From positions 1 to 64,000 of the forward strand of contig QFQP01000019.1 of assembly GCA_003243425.1 (NCBI GenBank): 64,000 nt of DNA, read 5' to 3'. The translations under genes and the position numbers were made by a program. Origin of the DNA: Archangium gephyra (GTDB lineage: Bacteria; Myxococcota; Myxococcia; Myxococcales; Myxococcaceae). The notes below the pieces were generated by a model, which was not told the origin of the DNA, did not search any database, and worked only from the letters and a program-made list of their open reading frames with translations. Below, one piece after another: positions 1 through 7,591 of this stretch; within the stretch, counting starts at the first letter, position 1; each line of letters starts with the position of its first letter.

Positions 1-78
1 GAGCTGAAGGAACGCGCGGTGCGGCTGGTGCTTGAGGAGCAGAGCCAGCACCCGTCGCAGTGGGCGGCAATCCAGTCG
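1..78 (+). mobile_element. IS3-family OrfA N-terminal scrap
   Basis: The first 26 codons read ELKERAVRLVLEEQ followed by a PSQWAAIQS-like stretch. This is the opening of the helix-turn-helix OrfA subunit of IS3-family transposases, which bind the insertion sequence ends. Similarity stops after about codon 26 and nothing resembling the rest of OrfA or OrfB follows, so this is a remnant or a fragment cut by the window edge. The frame stays open into the next gene by chance. No terminal inverted repeat can be recognised. Confidence 0.6.
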
Positions 79-104
79 GGAGGCGGGCAGAGCACTTTGA
101 GAGG

Positions 105-160
105 CGTTTCTCGTTCGTCGATCCTCAACAGCGAACGAACAAACGCGTCACCGAGAAACG
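105..160. repeat. 9-bp perfect inverted repeat with nested short repeat
   Basis: CGTTTCTCG at 105-113 is the exact reverse complement of CGAGAAACG at 152-160, and a smaller GTTCG/CGAAC pair lies inside. The structure sits between the IS3 scrap and the lipoprotein start. It could be a degenerate IS end or an RNA hairpin in the leader of the next gene. No U-tract follows, so it is not an intrinsic terminator. The role is unknown. Confidence 0.35.
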
Positions 161-240
161 GGCACATAGTTTACATAACGCCAATTATGAGACATCGGCT
201 TGTGGGGTTTCCCGAGCGGGAATGGCGATATCTCCGGTTC

Positions 241-762
241 ATGCGGTCAGCTAGCCTTGTGTGCGCGGCGTTGGTCTTCTCGGCCTGTCCGGACCGATCC
301 ACGGTCGATGCCGCAGTTGAGATCGATGCCGGTTCATTCGATGCGGGCGTAGTTGATGCCGGGCCGCCGCTCCCACTGACGCTGGAGCCGACCGTCACCG
401 TGACGGCGCGCGACGCCGGAACGATCGAACTCAAAGCCGGCAGCGAGGCCGACGATGTGACGAGCCTCACGATCACCATTCCCGTGAAGCTCAAAGACTT
501 CCGGCTTCGACTGATGGATTGGCGCGATCAGATCGTTCCGTCAGATGACGAGCTGATGCCCGACGGAAAGACCTACGTGATCACCCTGTCGGAGCCGCTC
601 AAGACCGGCCGCGGCTACGCGTTGAAACTCGACGCTGAGCTGGGCCCCGTGGTCACGGACGATTCCGGCGCCATCTGGGACGACTGGGAACTCGCCTTCC
701 GCATCGCCGGAGACGTTCAGCCGGAACCGGGTCCGAAGAAGTCGCCCAAAAGGAAACGCTGA
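241..762 (+). CDS. Secreted lipoprotein of unknown function
   Basis: This 173-residue protein begins with a short hydrophobic signal and a lipobox ending FSAC at residue 16, so it is probably acylated and exported. The mature N-terminus is a low-complexity Asp/Ala/Gly/Val linker (DAGSFDAG and similar), a style repeated in other lipoproteins of this window. The rest is beta-rich without a recognisable domain, and the tail is Lys/Pro-rich (PGPKKSPKRKR). I chose the ATG at 241 because the signal peptide starts there; the open frame extends upstream into the IS3 scrap only by chance. It converges on the minus-strand gene ending at 768 with five bases between. Function not recognised. Confidence 0.7.
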   Translation: MRSASLVCAALVFSACPDRSTVDAAVEIDAGSFDAGVVDAGPPLPLTLEPTVTVTARDAGTIELKAGSEADDVTSLTITIPVKLKDFRLRLMDWRDQIVPSDDELMPDGKTYVITLSEPLKTGRGYALKLDAELGPVVTDDSGAIWDDWELAFRIAGDVQPEPGPKKSPKRKR

Positions 763-767
763 GTCCG

Positions 768-1760
768 TCAACGCGCTTCAATGGTGAATGTTCGTGTGGA
801 GGTGCTCCCGTGCGTCTCCACGAAGAACTTTGTGTCACCGCGCCGCTCGGCACGGATCCGCAGAGACTGATCCTTGACCTCGAACGCGACGCTGTCGCCG
901 CTCTGCGACACACGTTTGACGCCCGCCATGGGAATCACCAGTGTTTCGCCGACCGTGAGCTCGGTGCTGGTTCCTTCGTCGGGGAACGGAATTCGGTGCC
1001 AATGCCCGCCGCCTTCGAGCCCCTCGACGACCACGCTGCGCATCCGAGTGCCACCGTCGTGGAGCGAAATCTCGAGAGTCGTGGAGCCGGCGCTGATGCC
1101 GGTCACCAGCACCTGATCCGAACCGAGAAGGCGCGCAGTCGCGGCAGCACCTCTCGCGTCGACTCGAGCCATGTCGGGGATCGAGAGCATCCGCGACATG
1201 CCGACAGCCACGCGAATTGGCGTGCGCTCCCGGTCCAGCACGGTCAGATGCCAGACGCCACTGCGGCCCAGACTGTCCCAGGCGTGCAATGACGTCTCAC
1301 CGAGCCGCAAACCGGTGAGCACGAAGTTGATGCCGTCGCGGTCGACCCGAACGATCGTGCCGTCCCCGATGTCCCAGCGCACGACGTCATGCAGCGGCAA
1401 CGTTCTCGGCGTCTCGAGGAACATCGAGTACCGGTGCTCGCCGGTCGTCACGTTCGCGGTGGCTTCGATGGCGACCCGCTCGAGACCGCCGTCCGGGTGC
1501 GAAATCACGACCGCTGCGGGCCCTTCCTGCGTTGCCGAGAAGATCGCGGACCGGTTTCCGAGCGTCCAGGCGCGCCCGTTGCGCGGCGGCTCGAACGCGA
1601 CCGTGTCGCCCGGTTCGATGCTCAGCGGCACCTTCTCATCGACCGTGACCCTGAGCACCGTCGAAGCGTCCCCAGGAGAATCCGGCGGTGATGCGGCGAC
1701 CGTTCCACTCGCGATCCACACGGCGAGCAGCGTCTGACGAGGCGTTGCGAAGGTCTTCAT
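768..1760 (-). CDS. Secreted protein of four secretin-N (pilus-assembly N-terminal-like) repeats
   Basis: A 330-residue protein with a signal peptide at residues 1-23 followed by about four copies of a beta-rich module, roughly residues 43-100, 112-175, 182-247 and 266-328. The third copy has the pattern PIRVAVGMSRMLSIPDMARV, then LLGSDQVLVTGISAGSTTL. That pattern matches the N-terminal domain of CpaC/RcpA-type pilus secretins (PF13629-like), but no secretin barrel follows. The ATG at 1760 has GGAGAA eight bases upstream. The frame is open, with no stop, into the anti-sigma coding region, so the two may instead form one 503-residue protein. A periplasmic binding or envelope-sensing role is inferred from context only. 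Confidence 0.6.
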   Translation of the reverse strand: MKTFATPRQTLLAVWIASGTVAASPPDSPGDASTVLRVTVDEKVPLSIEPGDTVAFEPPRNGRAWTLGNRSAIFSATQEGPAAVVISHPDGGLERVAIEATANVTTGEHRYSMFLETPRTLPLHDVVRWDIGDGTIVRVDRDGINFVLTGLRLGETSLHAWDSLGRSGVWHLTVLDRERTPIRVAVGMSRMLSIPDMARVDARGAAATARLLGSDQVLVTGISAGSTTLEISLHDGGTRMRSVVVEGLEGGGHWHRIPFPDEGTSTELTVGETLVIPMAGVKRVSQSGDSVAFEVKDQSLRIRAERRGDTKFFVETHGSTSTRTFTIEAR

Positions 1761-2279
1761 GGGCAGGTTCTCCAGTGACGGGTTGTCCCGCGTCACATGC
1801 GAGGCCTCGGCGCGAGGTTCCACGCCTGGGAGTTCCGCCCACCAGAAATCGCCGTCGCTCTCGAGCTCGACGCCGAGAATTTCGAGGCGGCCCGTGTTGA
1901 CGACCTGCCTCACGCCTGGCGGCGGTCGAACACCGCTGTCGTCGATCGACACATCTCGCTGAACATGTTCAACGGTTGACTGAACACGTTCAGCGAACGC
2001 GCCCCACAAGCCGACAACCACGCCGACCAGCACCGCCGTGCCGCCCAGCACACGGGGCACGACCGGGGTCTGCGGCTCGAGCGCGCGGAGCGCGCGAGTG
2101 GCTGCGTCGACGTCTTCTGGTGCGGGCTCCGCGGTCACCTCGGCCAGCCGCTCGAGACGACGCAAAGCCTCGTTCAGTCGAGGGCTCGCCGACGCGCGTG
2201 CCCTGACTTCAGCCGCTTCGGCTGGAGGAAGTTCGCCGCTGACGACCCGCGACAGTTCGAGGAGTTCTTCGCGCGTCAC
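1761..2279 (-). CDS. Membrane anti-sigma factor, open in frame into the next gene
   Basis: The GTG start at 2279 overlaps the sigma factor stop as GTGA, the usual arrangement of an ECF sigma and its anti-sigma. Residues 1-70 are a charged cytoplasmic helical domain (EELLELSRVVSGELPPAEAAEV), as in zinc-less anti-sigma factors. Residues about 76-95 form one membrane helix (VLGGTAVLVGVVVGLWGAF). A FecR-like periplasmic stretch (GVRQVVNTGRLEILG) follows. There is no stop before the downstream ATG at 1760. Either the anti-sigma and the repeat protein are one polypeptide, with sensor repeats fused outside the membrane, or a base change has removed the stop. The boundary at 1761 is my choice. Confidence 0.55.
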
Positions 2280-2828
2280 GGCGCACCTCCACGCTCCAGG
2301 AGCGGTCCCAGGTCGACCATCAGAGCCACCCGCGCGCGATGCAGTCGCGATTTCACGGTCCCCACCGGCACACCCTCGAGGTCCGAGACCACTTCGAGAC
2401 TGAGGCCTTCGAGCTGAAGCAAGACGAATGCGCGTCGCTGTGCATCGGGAAGCCTCGAGAGCGCGGTCCAACGCTGCCTCCAGTGAGCGCGCCTCGACAG
2501 CACGTGGGCCTTCGGGTGCGACCGTGGGCAGTCCGTCTTCGTCTTCATCGAGCGAGATCGTCGACGCACCCTGCTTTCGTCGCTGCATCAGCAACCACCG
2601 CGTCGCCACCGTGTGGAGCCACGTCGTCAACTGCGCCGGTCCGCCGACGCGGAACTTCGGCAGCACCTCCAGCACGTGCATGAAGAGCATCTGCAGCTGG
2701 TCGTCGGCCTCCGTCGCCAGACCCAGTCGACGAACGAGTGCCGCCAGGCGCGGCCCGACCTCGGCGAGAACCTGGCGTTGCGCGCCCCGGTCACCCGATT
2801 GCGCGCGCTGGAGTACGTCGGGCTTCAC
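2276..2828 (-). pseudogene. ECF RNA polymerase sigma factor, apparent frameshift near 2452
   Basis: The N-terminal two-thirds carries sigma region 2 (ATEADDQLQMLFMHVLEVLPKF, then TTWLHTVATRWLLMQRRK). Region 4 (LPDAQRRAFVLLQLEGLSLE, then VPVGTVKSRLHRARVAL) is present but in another frame. The shift falls near 2452, where ALDRAL should run into SRLPDAQ. Removing one base there restores a continuous protein of about 180 residues ending at 2276. The restored stop overlaps the anti-sigma start (GTGA). All conserved parts are present, so either the mutation is recent or the base is an assembly error. It would direct RNA polymerase to an envelope or stress regulon under control of the coupled anti-sigma. 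Confidence 0.65.
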
Positions 2829-2924
2829 GGCGTTCGTGGCATCTCATGCAGGGCGCCGCGAAAAGGTTCCACTCGTGAAATCCGAAGCCGGTTCGCGCAC
2901 TTGCACGCGACCGGCGCGCCCAAA

Positions 2925-3743
2925 TCACAACGCGAGCACCAGCCGGCTCACGTCGTAGAGGACGTTTCCGCGTTCCCAGATCGGTTCTTTGGTCACCGGC
3001 CAGGCGTGGAGCTCGGCCGTGCGCCACAACGTCCACTCCAGCACCGAGCGCAGGTTGATCGCGTCGTACAGGTTGTACTCGGTGAGCAGTCGCAGCGCGT
3101 TGAGGTCGCCGTTGAAGTTGAACTCACGCCACAACCGAATCGCGTCGAGGCCCTTCACGCCACGCAAGTGCGGTGGGCGGCCGAGGCCGATGGCGTCTTC
3201 CACACCCTTCAGGCCTCCGCGCAGCTTCGCGTGTCGAATCAAGAAGCGCAGATCGATGTGCACGATGGGCCGCGGGAAATCGTCGAACGCCTTCCGCAAC
3301 GCCGGCTCGTCGTAGACCGACCCGTTGAACGAGACCCACAGCGGGCTCTTCGCCAGCCGCGCCGGCAACTGCTGCAGCGAGTGCCCGCGCCGAAACGTCG
3401 CGATGCCCTCGTGGTCCATCACGCCCACCACCGTGGGCTGATCGTCGCCGTCGGCCTCGATGTCGAAGAACGCGGCGTGTTCTACGAAGTGACCGTAGAG
3501 CCGCCAGTGCTCCTTGGCCGGCACCAGCTTCGAGAGCGCGGTCAGATGATTGTCGTCGAGCGCCGCGCGGGCCTGGGCGATCGCCGCGAGCAACTCAGCG
3601 TCCAGCCGCTCTGACATTACCACCGATCGCGCTGCGGCCTGCTCGAAGTCAGCCCACGTGAACAGCCCGCGCGCCCAGAGATCGCGCTCGCGCCATGGCC
3701 CGACGCCCTTGATGAGCTGGAACGTGCGCTCGAGGAACTTCAT
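2925..3743 (-). CDS. YprB-like RNase H-fold 3'-5' exonuclease
   Basis: The 272-residue protein matches the RNase_H_2 (YprB/TM0106-like) fold. Three acidic exonuclease motifs are visible: FDIEADGDDQ near residue 93, VHIDLRFLIRHAKLRGGLK in the middle, and YNLYDAINLRSVL near the C-terminus. The N-terminus (TFQLIKGVGPWRERDLW) resembles a small helical DNA-binding module. It is the last gene of a long minus-strand run and begins two bases after mutT ends. The family is thought to process nucleic acids, but no substrate is established. Both neighbours upstream in the run (mutT, rnc) also act on nucleotides or RNA. Confidence 0.75.
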   Translation of the reverse strand: MKFLERTFQLIKGVGPWRERDLWARGLFTWADFEQAAARSVVMSERLDAELLAAIAQARAALDDNHLTALSKLVPAKEHWRLYGHFVEHAAFFDIEADGDDQPTVVGVMDHEGIATFRRGHSLQQLPARLAKSPLWVSFNGSVYDEPALRKAFDDFPRPIVHIDLRFLIRHAKLRGGLKGVEDAIGLGRPPHLRGVKGLDAIRLWREFNFNGDLNALRLLTEYNLYDAINLRSVLEWTLWRTAELHAWPVTKEPIWERGNVLYDVSRLVLAL

Positions 3744-3745
3744 CG

Positions 3746-4156
3746 TCAGCGCGTAGGAACCGCGCCGGACACCAGCTCTTCGAGCAACGGCAGGTCGGCC
3801 TCGCAGAACGGCAAGGCCTGCATTTCGACCGGCGTGCAGAACTTCAGCGCCTGCGCCCCGAGCGCCTTCGGTTCACCCTTCACGATCGTCGCGGCGAACA
3901 GCTCGAGCTGCACCGTGAGGTCGTCGTAGTCGTGCGAGGTGCTCCACAGTCGCCGGCCGACGGCGAGTTCCACGTCGAGCTCTTCGACACACTCACGCGC
4001 CAGCGCCTGCTCGTCGGTCTCGCCCGGCTCCACCTTGCCGCCGGGGAACTCCCAAAGATTTGCGCGGCTCTTGTTCGGCAGGCGCTGCTGTACGAGGAAC
4101 CGCGATTCGTCGCGCGGGTCTTCGATGAGCGCCGCCACCACGCGAATCGTCTTCAT
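3746..4156 (-). CDS. mutT: MutT-type Nudix hydrolase (8-oxo-dGTPase-like)
   Basis: A 136-residue Nudix protein. The Nudix box lies at residues 40-62 as G-x5-E-x7-RE-x2-EE; the final glycine of the classical box is replaced by Asp (EELDV). LWEFPGGK before the box is typical of the (d)CTP/8-oxo-dGTP MutT branch, which cleans the nucleotide pool by hydrolysing oxidised dGTP to the monophosphate. The ATG at 4156 overlaps the bamB stop (ATGA), so expression is probably coupled. An upstream in-frame extension exists but is Arg-rich antisense noise. Specific substrate is inferred from family only. Confidence 0.8.
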   Translation of the reverse strand: MKTIRVVAALIEDPRDESRFLVQQRLPNKSRANLWEFPGGKVEPGETDEQALARECVEELDVELAVGRRLWSTSHDYDDLTVQLELFAATIVKGEPKALGAQALKFCTPVEMQALPFCEADLPLLEELVSGAVPTR

Positions 4157-5340
4157 CCGCCGTTGCTCACCATTTGCAGCGCGTAGACCGTGCCGAGGTT
4201 GGAGATCACGTACAGCCGCGAGCCATTGCGCGCCGATGAGAACGGGGTCGGCGCGCCGGTCACGCCGCGGCCGGGGTTCCACATGGCGCGCACGCGGCCG
4301 GTCGACGGCTCGACGAACGCGAGCGCCGTCGCCGTGGGCACCACGACGTAGCCGCGCGCCATCGACAGCGCCCGGCCGGCGTTCATGCCCTTCCCCTTCG
4401 AGGTGCGATCGCTCAGGTCCAGCGACCACAACTGGCGGCCCGACTTCATGTCGAACGCGCTCAGCGAGCCGTCGCCAGTGCCGAACAGCACGTCACCGCG
4501 CGACAACAGGGCCGTCAGGCCGCCGTGCGCCGTGCTCCACAACAGGCTGCCGTCGCGCGCGTCGAGCGCAGAGACACCGTCTTTGTAGCTGGCGACGAAG
4601 ACCTTCCCGTCGGCGACGACGGGCGTGGTGTCCACGTCGAGGAACTGCGTGCCGCCCGACACCGAGATGCGCTTCTCCCAGATGGGGACACCGGTCTCGA
4701 GCTCGATGGCCGCGAGGTACCCGTCGGCGAAGCCCATGTAGACCAGCGCCTCGGAGATCACCGGCCGCGACGTGCCGCGCACCGTGAAGCCCGACGGCGC
4801 GTCACGGCGGTACTGCCACTTCCAGGCGCCGGTCTCGCGATCGATCGAGAAGACCGTCTCGTTCTGTGAGGCGATCAACACCGCGGTGTCGGTCACGCTG
4901 GGTGAGGTCACCAGCTCTTCGCCGGCCTTGAACTCCCACAGCTTCTCGCCCGACAACGCGCGGAACGCGTAGAGCACACCGTCACCGGCCGCGACGTACA
5001 GCACGCCGCGCGAGACCGTCGGTCCCGAGAGGAACCGGCCATTGGTCTTGTACTCCCACTCCACCGAGCCATCGGCCGGCGACAGGCAGCGCACGAAGCC
5101 GTCGCGGGTGGCGACGAACACGCGCTCGGTGTCGGGGTCGACGGCGGGCGACGCCGGCTCACTCGGCTGGTACTCGAGGAGCCCGGTCTTCACGAGCGGC
5201 GTGTTCCACGCCACTTCGTAGATGGCCACGTTGGAGACGTGCGCCTCGCGGAACGGGACCGTGGGATCGTCATTGAGGGGAATCGCCTTGCACCCGGCGA
5301 TCACCATCAGCAGCGCTGCAGAGGAGAGACGCTGCATCAC
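4153..5340 (-). CDS. bamB: BamB-like outer-membrane assembly lipoprotein (PQQ-repeat propeller)
   Basis: A 395-residue lipoprotein with lipobox VIAGC (Cys17) followed by repeated WD/PQQ-type blades such as DGSVEWEYKTNGRF, SGEKLWEFKAGEEL, TGVPIWEKRISV and SGRQLWSLDLSD. This is the eight-bladed propeller of BamB, the periplasmic scaffold of the BAM complex that inserts beta-barrel proteins in the outer membrane. Its position directly after a YfgM-like gene and der copies the yfgM-bamB-der order of gammaproteobacteria, which supports the assignment. Two ATGs stand side by side at the start. The stop overlaps mutT. Confidence 0.85.
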   Translation of the reverse strand: MMQRLSSAALLMVIAGCKAIPLNDDPTVPFREAHVSNVAIYEVAWNTPLVKTGLLEYQPSEPASPAVDPDTERVFVATRDGFVRCLSPADGSVEWEYKTNGRFLSGPTVSRGVLYVAAGDGVLYAFRALSGEKLWEFKAGEELVTSPSVTDTAVLIASQNETVFSIDRETGAWKWQYRRDAPSGFTVRGTSRPVISEALVYMGFADGYLAAIELETGVPIWEKRISVSGGTQFLDVDTTPVVADGKVFVASYKDGVSALDARDGSLLWSTAHGGLTALLSRGDVLFGTGDGSLSAFDMKSGRQLWSLDLSDRTSKGKGMNAGRALSMARGYVVVPTATALAFVEPSTGRVRAMWNPGRGVTGAPTPFSSARNGSRLYVISNLGTVYALQMVSNGG

Positions 5341-5346
5341 GCGCGC

Positions 5347-6138
5347 TTACTTCCCTGCGTCGACGGCGGCAGGCACGACCGCAGCGGTGGGCACCGCGAC
5401 GCCCTGGGCGACGAGCGCCGACATGCGCTCCTTCGCGAGACGCGACGCCGCGCTGTTGGGCGCCGCGCCTTCGATCTCCGAGAACGTCTTCGCCGCCCCG
5501 GCGGTGTCGCCCTTGAGCAGCAGCACGCGACCGCGGTGGTACTGGCCCATGCCCTTCATGAAGTCGGTCTTGTTCTCGCGCGCGAGGGTGTCGAAGGCCG
5601 AGAGCGCGTCGTCGTACTTCTTCTGCGCCTCGAGGGCGTACCCACGCGCCTCGTACCCCGCGGGACGGAGCGGGTCGTCACCTTCGGACCTGGCGAGGTA
5701 TTCCTCGATGAGCGGCAGCGCGGTGTCGGCCTTGCCCTGACGCAGGTACGCCTGCGCGAGCGGCAGCGCGGCGGAGACAGCGGCCTTCTTGCCCGGGTGC
5801 CTGGCGCGGAAATCGGTCAGCGACTTGATGATCGCCTCGTCCTTCTCGGCTTCGGTCTTGAACGGCGCTTCCTTGCCGGGCGGGAGATCAGCCGGCGGGT
5901 TGGCGTTCACTTCGCGATCGAGCACCGCGAGGGCCGAGCCGAAATCACGTGAGGCCTGCTCGTCGCCGCGAGCGCTCAACGTGGTGACGATGGCCGCGAC
6001 GAAGCCGACCACGAGCACGGCGCCGACCCCGCCCACGATCGCCTTCCCGTGCTTCTCCATGAAGGGCACCGCTTCCTGGCCCAGCTTCTGGAGTTCGTCA
6101 GGCTGCTTCAGGTCTTTCTGCTCGTCTTTGTAGGCCAT
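5347..6138 (-). CDS. yfgM: YfgM-like membrane-anchored TPR protein
   Basis: From the ATG at 6138 the protein has 263 residues. It has a short cytoplasmic N-terminus rich in charged residues, one membrane helix at about 32-54 (IVGGVGAVLVVGFVAAIVT), and a periplasmic helical region with TPR-like repeats (ARGYALEAQKKYDDALSAF, YHRGRVLLLKGDTAGAAKTF). This is the layout of YfgM, an ancillary subunit of the SecYEG translocon that links it to periplasmic chaperones. The gene sits between der and bamB as in E. coli. An upstream in-frame start 13 codons earlier would place a hairpin inside the coding region, so I prefer MAYKDE. Confidence 0.75.
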   Translation of the reverse strand: MAYKDEQKDLKQPDELQKLGQEAVPFMEKHGKAIVGGVGAVLVVGFVAAIVTTLSARGDEQASRDFGSALAVLDREVNANPPADLPPGKEAPFKTEAEKDEAIIKSLTDFRARHPGKKAAVSAALPLAQAYLRQGKADTALPLIEEYLARSEGDDPLRPAGYEARGYALEAQKKYDDALSAFDTLARENKTDFMKGMGQYHRGRVLLLKGDTAGAAKTFSEIEGAAPNSAASRLAKERMSALVAQGVAVPTAAVVPAAVDAGK

Positions 6139-6143
6139 CGCGC

Positions 6144-6162
6144 CGCGCTCTCTAGGAGCGCG
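6144..6162. repeat. 7-bp hairpin in the yfgM leader
   Basis: CGCGCTC at 6144-6150 and GAGCGCG at 6156-6162 pair around a five-base loop. The hairpin lies in the 46-base gap between the der stop and the yfgM ATG, six bases before that ATG on the minus strand. It is not followed by a U-tract, so it may protect or modulate translation of the downstream mRNA rather than terminate. Confidence 0.4.
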
Positions 6163-6184
6163 ATTCCCTACTGTCAATCAACGG

Positions 6185-7591
6185 TTAGCGGCCTCGGCGC
6201 TTGCTGCGATCGCGGGCTGCGAAGCGTTTGGCAGCCGCCTTGCGCTTCTCCTGCCCCGGGCGCTCACGCCAGAAGAGCCGCACCGGCACCTTCAGCCTGA
6301 AGACCTTGCGCAGGTAGTTGATGACGTAGCGCTCGTAGCGTTCGGGCACGCCCTTGGGCTGGTTCACCATCATCGTGAACGCCAGCGGCGCGGTGGCGAC
6401 CTGCGCCGAGTAATAGATGCGCAGTTGCCGACCGGCGATGATCGGCATCGAGTGCTCCTGCGTGACGTGCTCGACCAGCTTGTTGAGCTGCGGCGTCTTG
6501 GCGCGGAAGTACTGCTGCGCGAAGACCTCCAGCGCCACGTCGAGAATCTTGTTCACCTTGTCGCCGGTCCGCGCGCTCACGAACACCATCGGCGCCCAGT
6601 CGACCCAGTCCATGTACCACTTCACCTCGGAGCGGAAGTTCGACTCCCTGGCGGTGCCGTGCACGAGGTCCCACTTGTTGACGACGATGATCAGCGCCCT
6701 GCCCTTCTCTTCGGCGAGCGCGGCGATCTTCCGGTCCTGCTCCACGGCCGCTTCAGACGCGTCGAGCACCAGCACGGTGACGTCGCTGTCTTCGGCGGCA
6801 CGCAACGCGCCCAGCACCGAGAAGCCTTCGACCTTCTGGGTGATGGTCGACTTGCGGCGAATGCCGGCGGTGTCGGTGAGCACGAACCGGCGATCTTTGT
6901 ACGTCAGCTCGGAGTCGATGGGGTCGCGCGTGGTGCCGGCGACCGGGCTGGCGATCACCCGGTCTTCACCGAGCAGCGCGTTCACCAGCGTCGATTTGCC
7001 GACGTTGGGCCGGCCGACGATGGCGATGCGAATGGGCCGGTTCTCGTCTTCTTCTTCGATCTTCTCGACGTAGCGCTCACCGGGCGGCAGCTTCGGCAGA
7101 AGCGCTTCGATGAGCTCGATGATGCCTTCGTTGTGCTCGGCAGAGACCGGGAACGGTTGCCCCAGGCCGAACTTGTGGAAGTCGGCGATCATCTCTTCGG
7201 CGTCGCGCCGGCCGTCGGTCTTGTTGATGACGAAGAGCACCGGCTTGCTCTGCTTGCGCAGGTACTTCGCGACTTCCTGGTCGTCCGACGTGGGCCCGGT
7301 GCGCGCGTCGCACACGAAGAGCACCGCCTCGCACTCCTCGACGGCGGCCTGGGCCTGCTGGCGAATGTACTTCGCGAGCATGTCCTCCTTGCCCTCGGGC
7401 ACGAAGCCGCCGGTGTCGACGATGGTGACCGGCAACCCTTCGAGCTCGGTGTCGGCGTAGTGGCGATCGCGCGTCACGCCCGGCGTGTCTTCGACGATGG
7501 CGCGCCGGCTGCGAATGAGCCGGTTGAAGAGCGTCGACTTGCCCACGTTGGGGCGACCGACGATGGCGACGAGCGGGCGACCGCGTCTCAT
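6185..7591 (-). CDS. der: Ribosome-assembly GTPase Der (EngA)
   Basis: A 468-residue protein with two tandem TrmE-Era-like G domains, the hallmark of Der. The first P-loop is GRPNVGKS near residue 12; the second is AIVGRPNVGKSTLVNALLG about 190 residues later. Both have NKTD/NKWD guanine-specificity motifs and DTGGF/DTAGI switch II motifs. A C-terminal KH-like domain and Lys/Arg-rich tail (KRFAARDRSKRRGR) complete it. Der acts in late 50S subunit maturation. The ATG at 7591 overlaps the era stop (ATGA), so era and der are translated together. Confidence 0.95.
   Translation of the reverse strand: MRRGRPLVAIVGRPNVGKSTLFNRLIRSRRAIVEDTPGVTRDRHYADTELEGLPVTIVDTGGFVPEGKEDMLAKYIRQQAQAAVEECEAVLFVCDARTGPTSDDQEVAKYLRKQSKPVLFVINKTDGRRDAEEMIADFHKFGLGQPFPVSAEHNEGIIELIEALLPKLPPGERYVEKIEEEDENRPIRIAIVGRPNVGKSTLVNALLGEDRVIASPVAGTTRDPIDSELTYKDRRFVLTDTAGIRRKSTITQKVEGFSVLGALRAAEDSDVTVLVLDASEAAVEQDRKIAALAEEKGRALIIVVNKWDLVHGTARESNFRSEVKWYMDWVDWAPMVFVSARTGDKVNKILDVALEVFAQQYFRAKTPQLNKLVEHVTQEHSMPIIAGRQLRIYYSAQVATAPLAFTMMVNQPKGVPERYERYVINYLRKVFRLKVPVRLFWRERPGQEKRKAAAKRFAARDRSKRRGR

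Noticed and set aside
2430..2828. Reading the sigma, anti-sigma and repeats as one 686-residue protein
   Set aside because: After ALDRAL this frame translates region 4 into Arg-rich nonsense (residues after EASRCTATRIR), while the +1 frame holds perfect region 4. The continuity is caused by the frame break.
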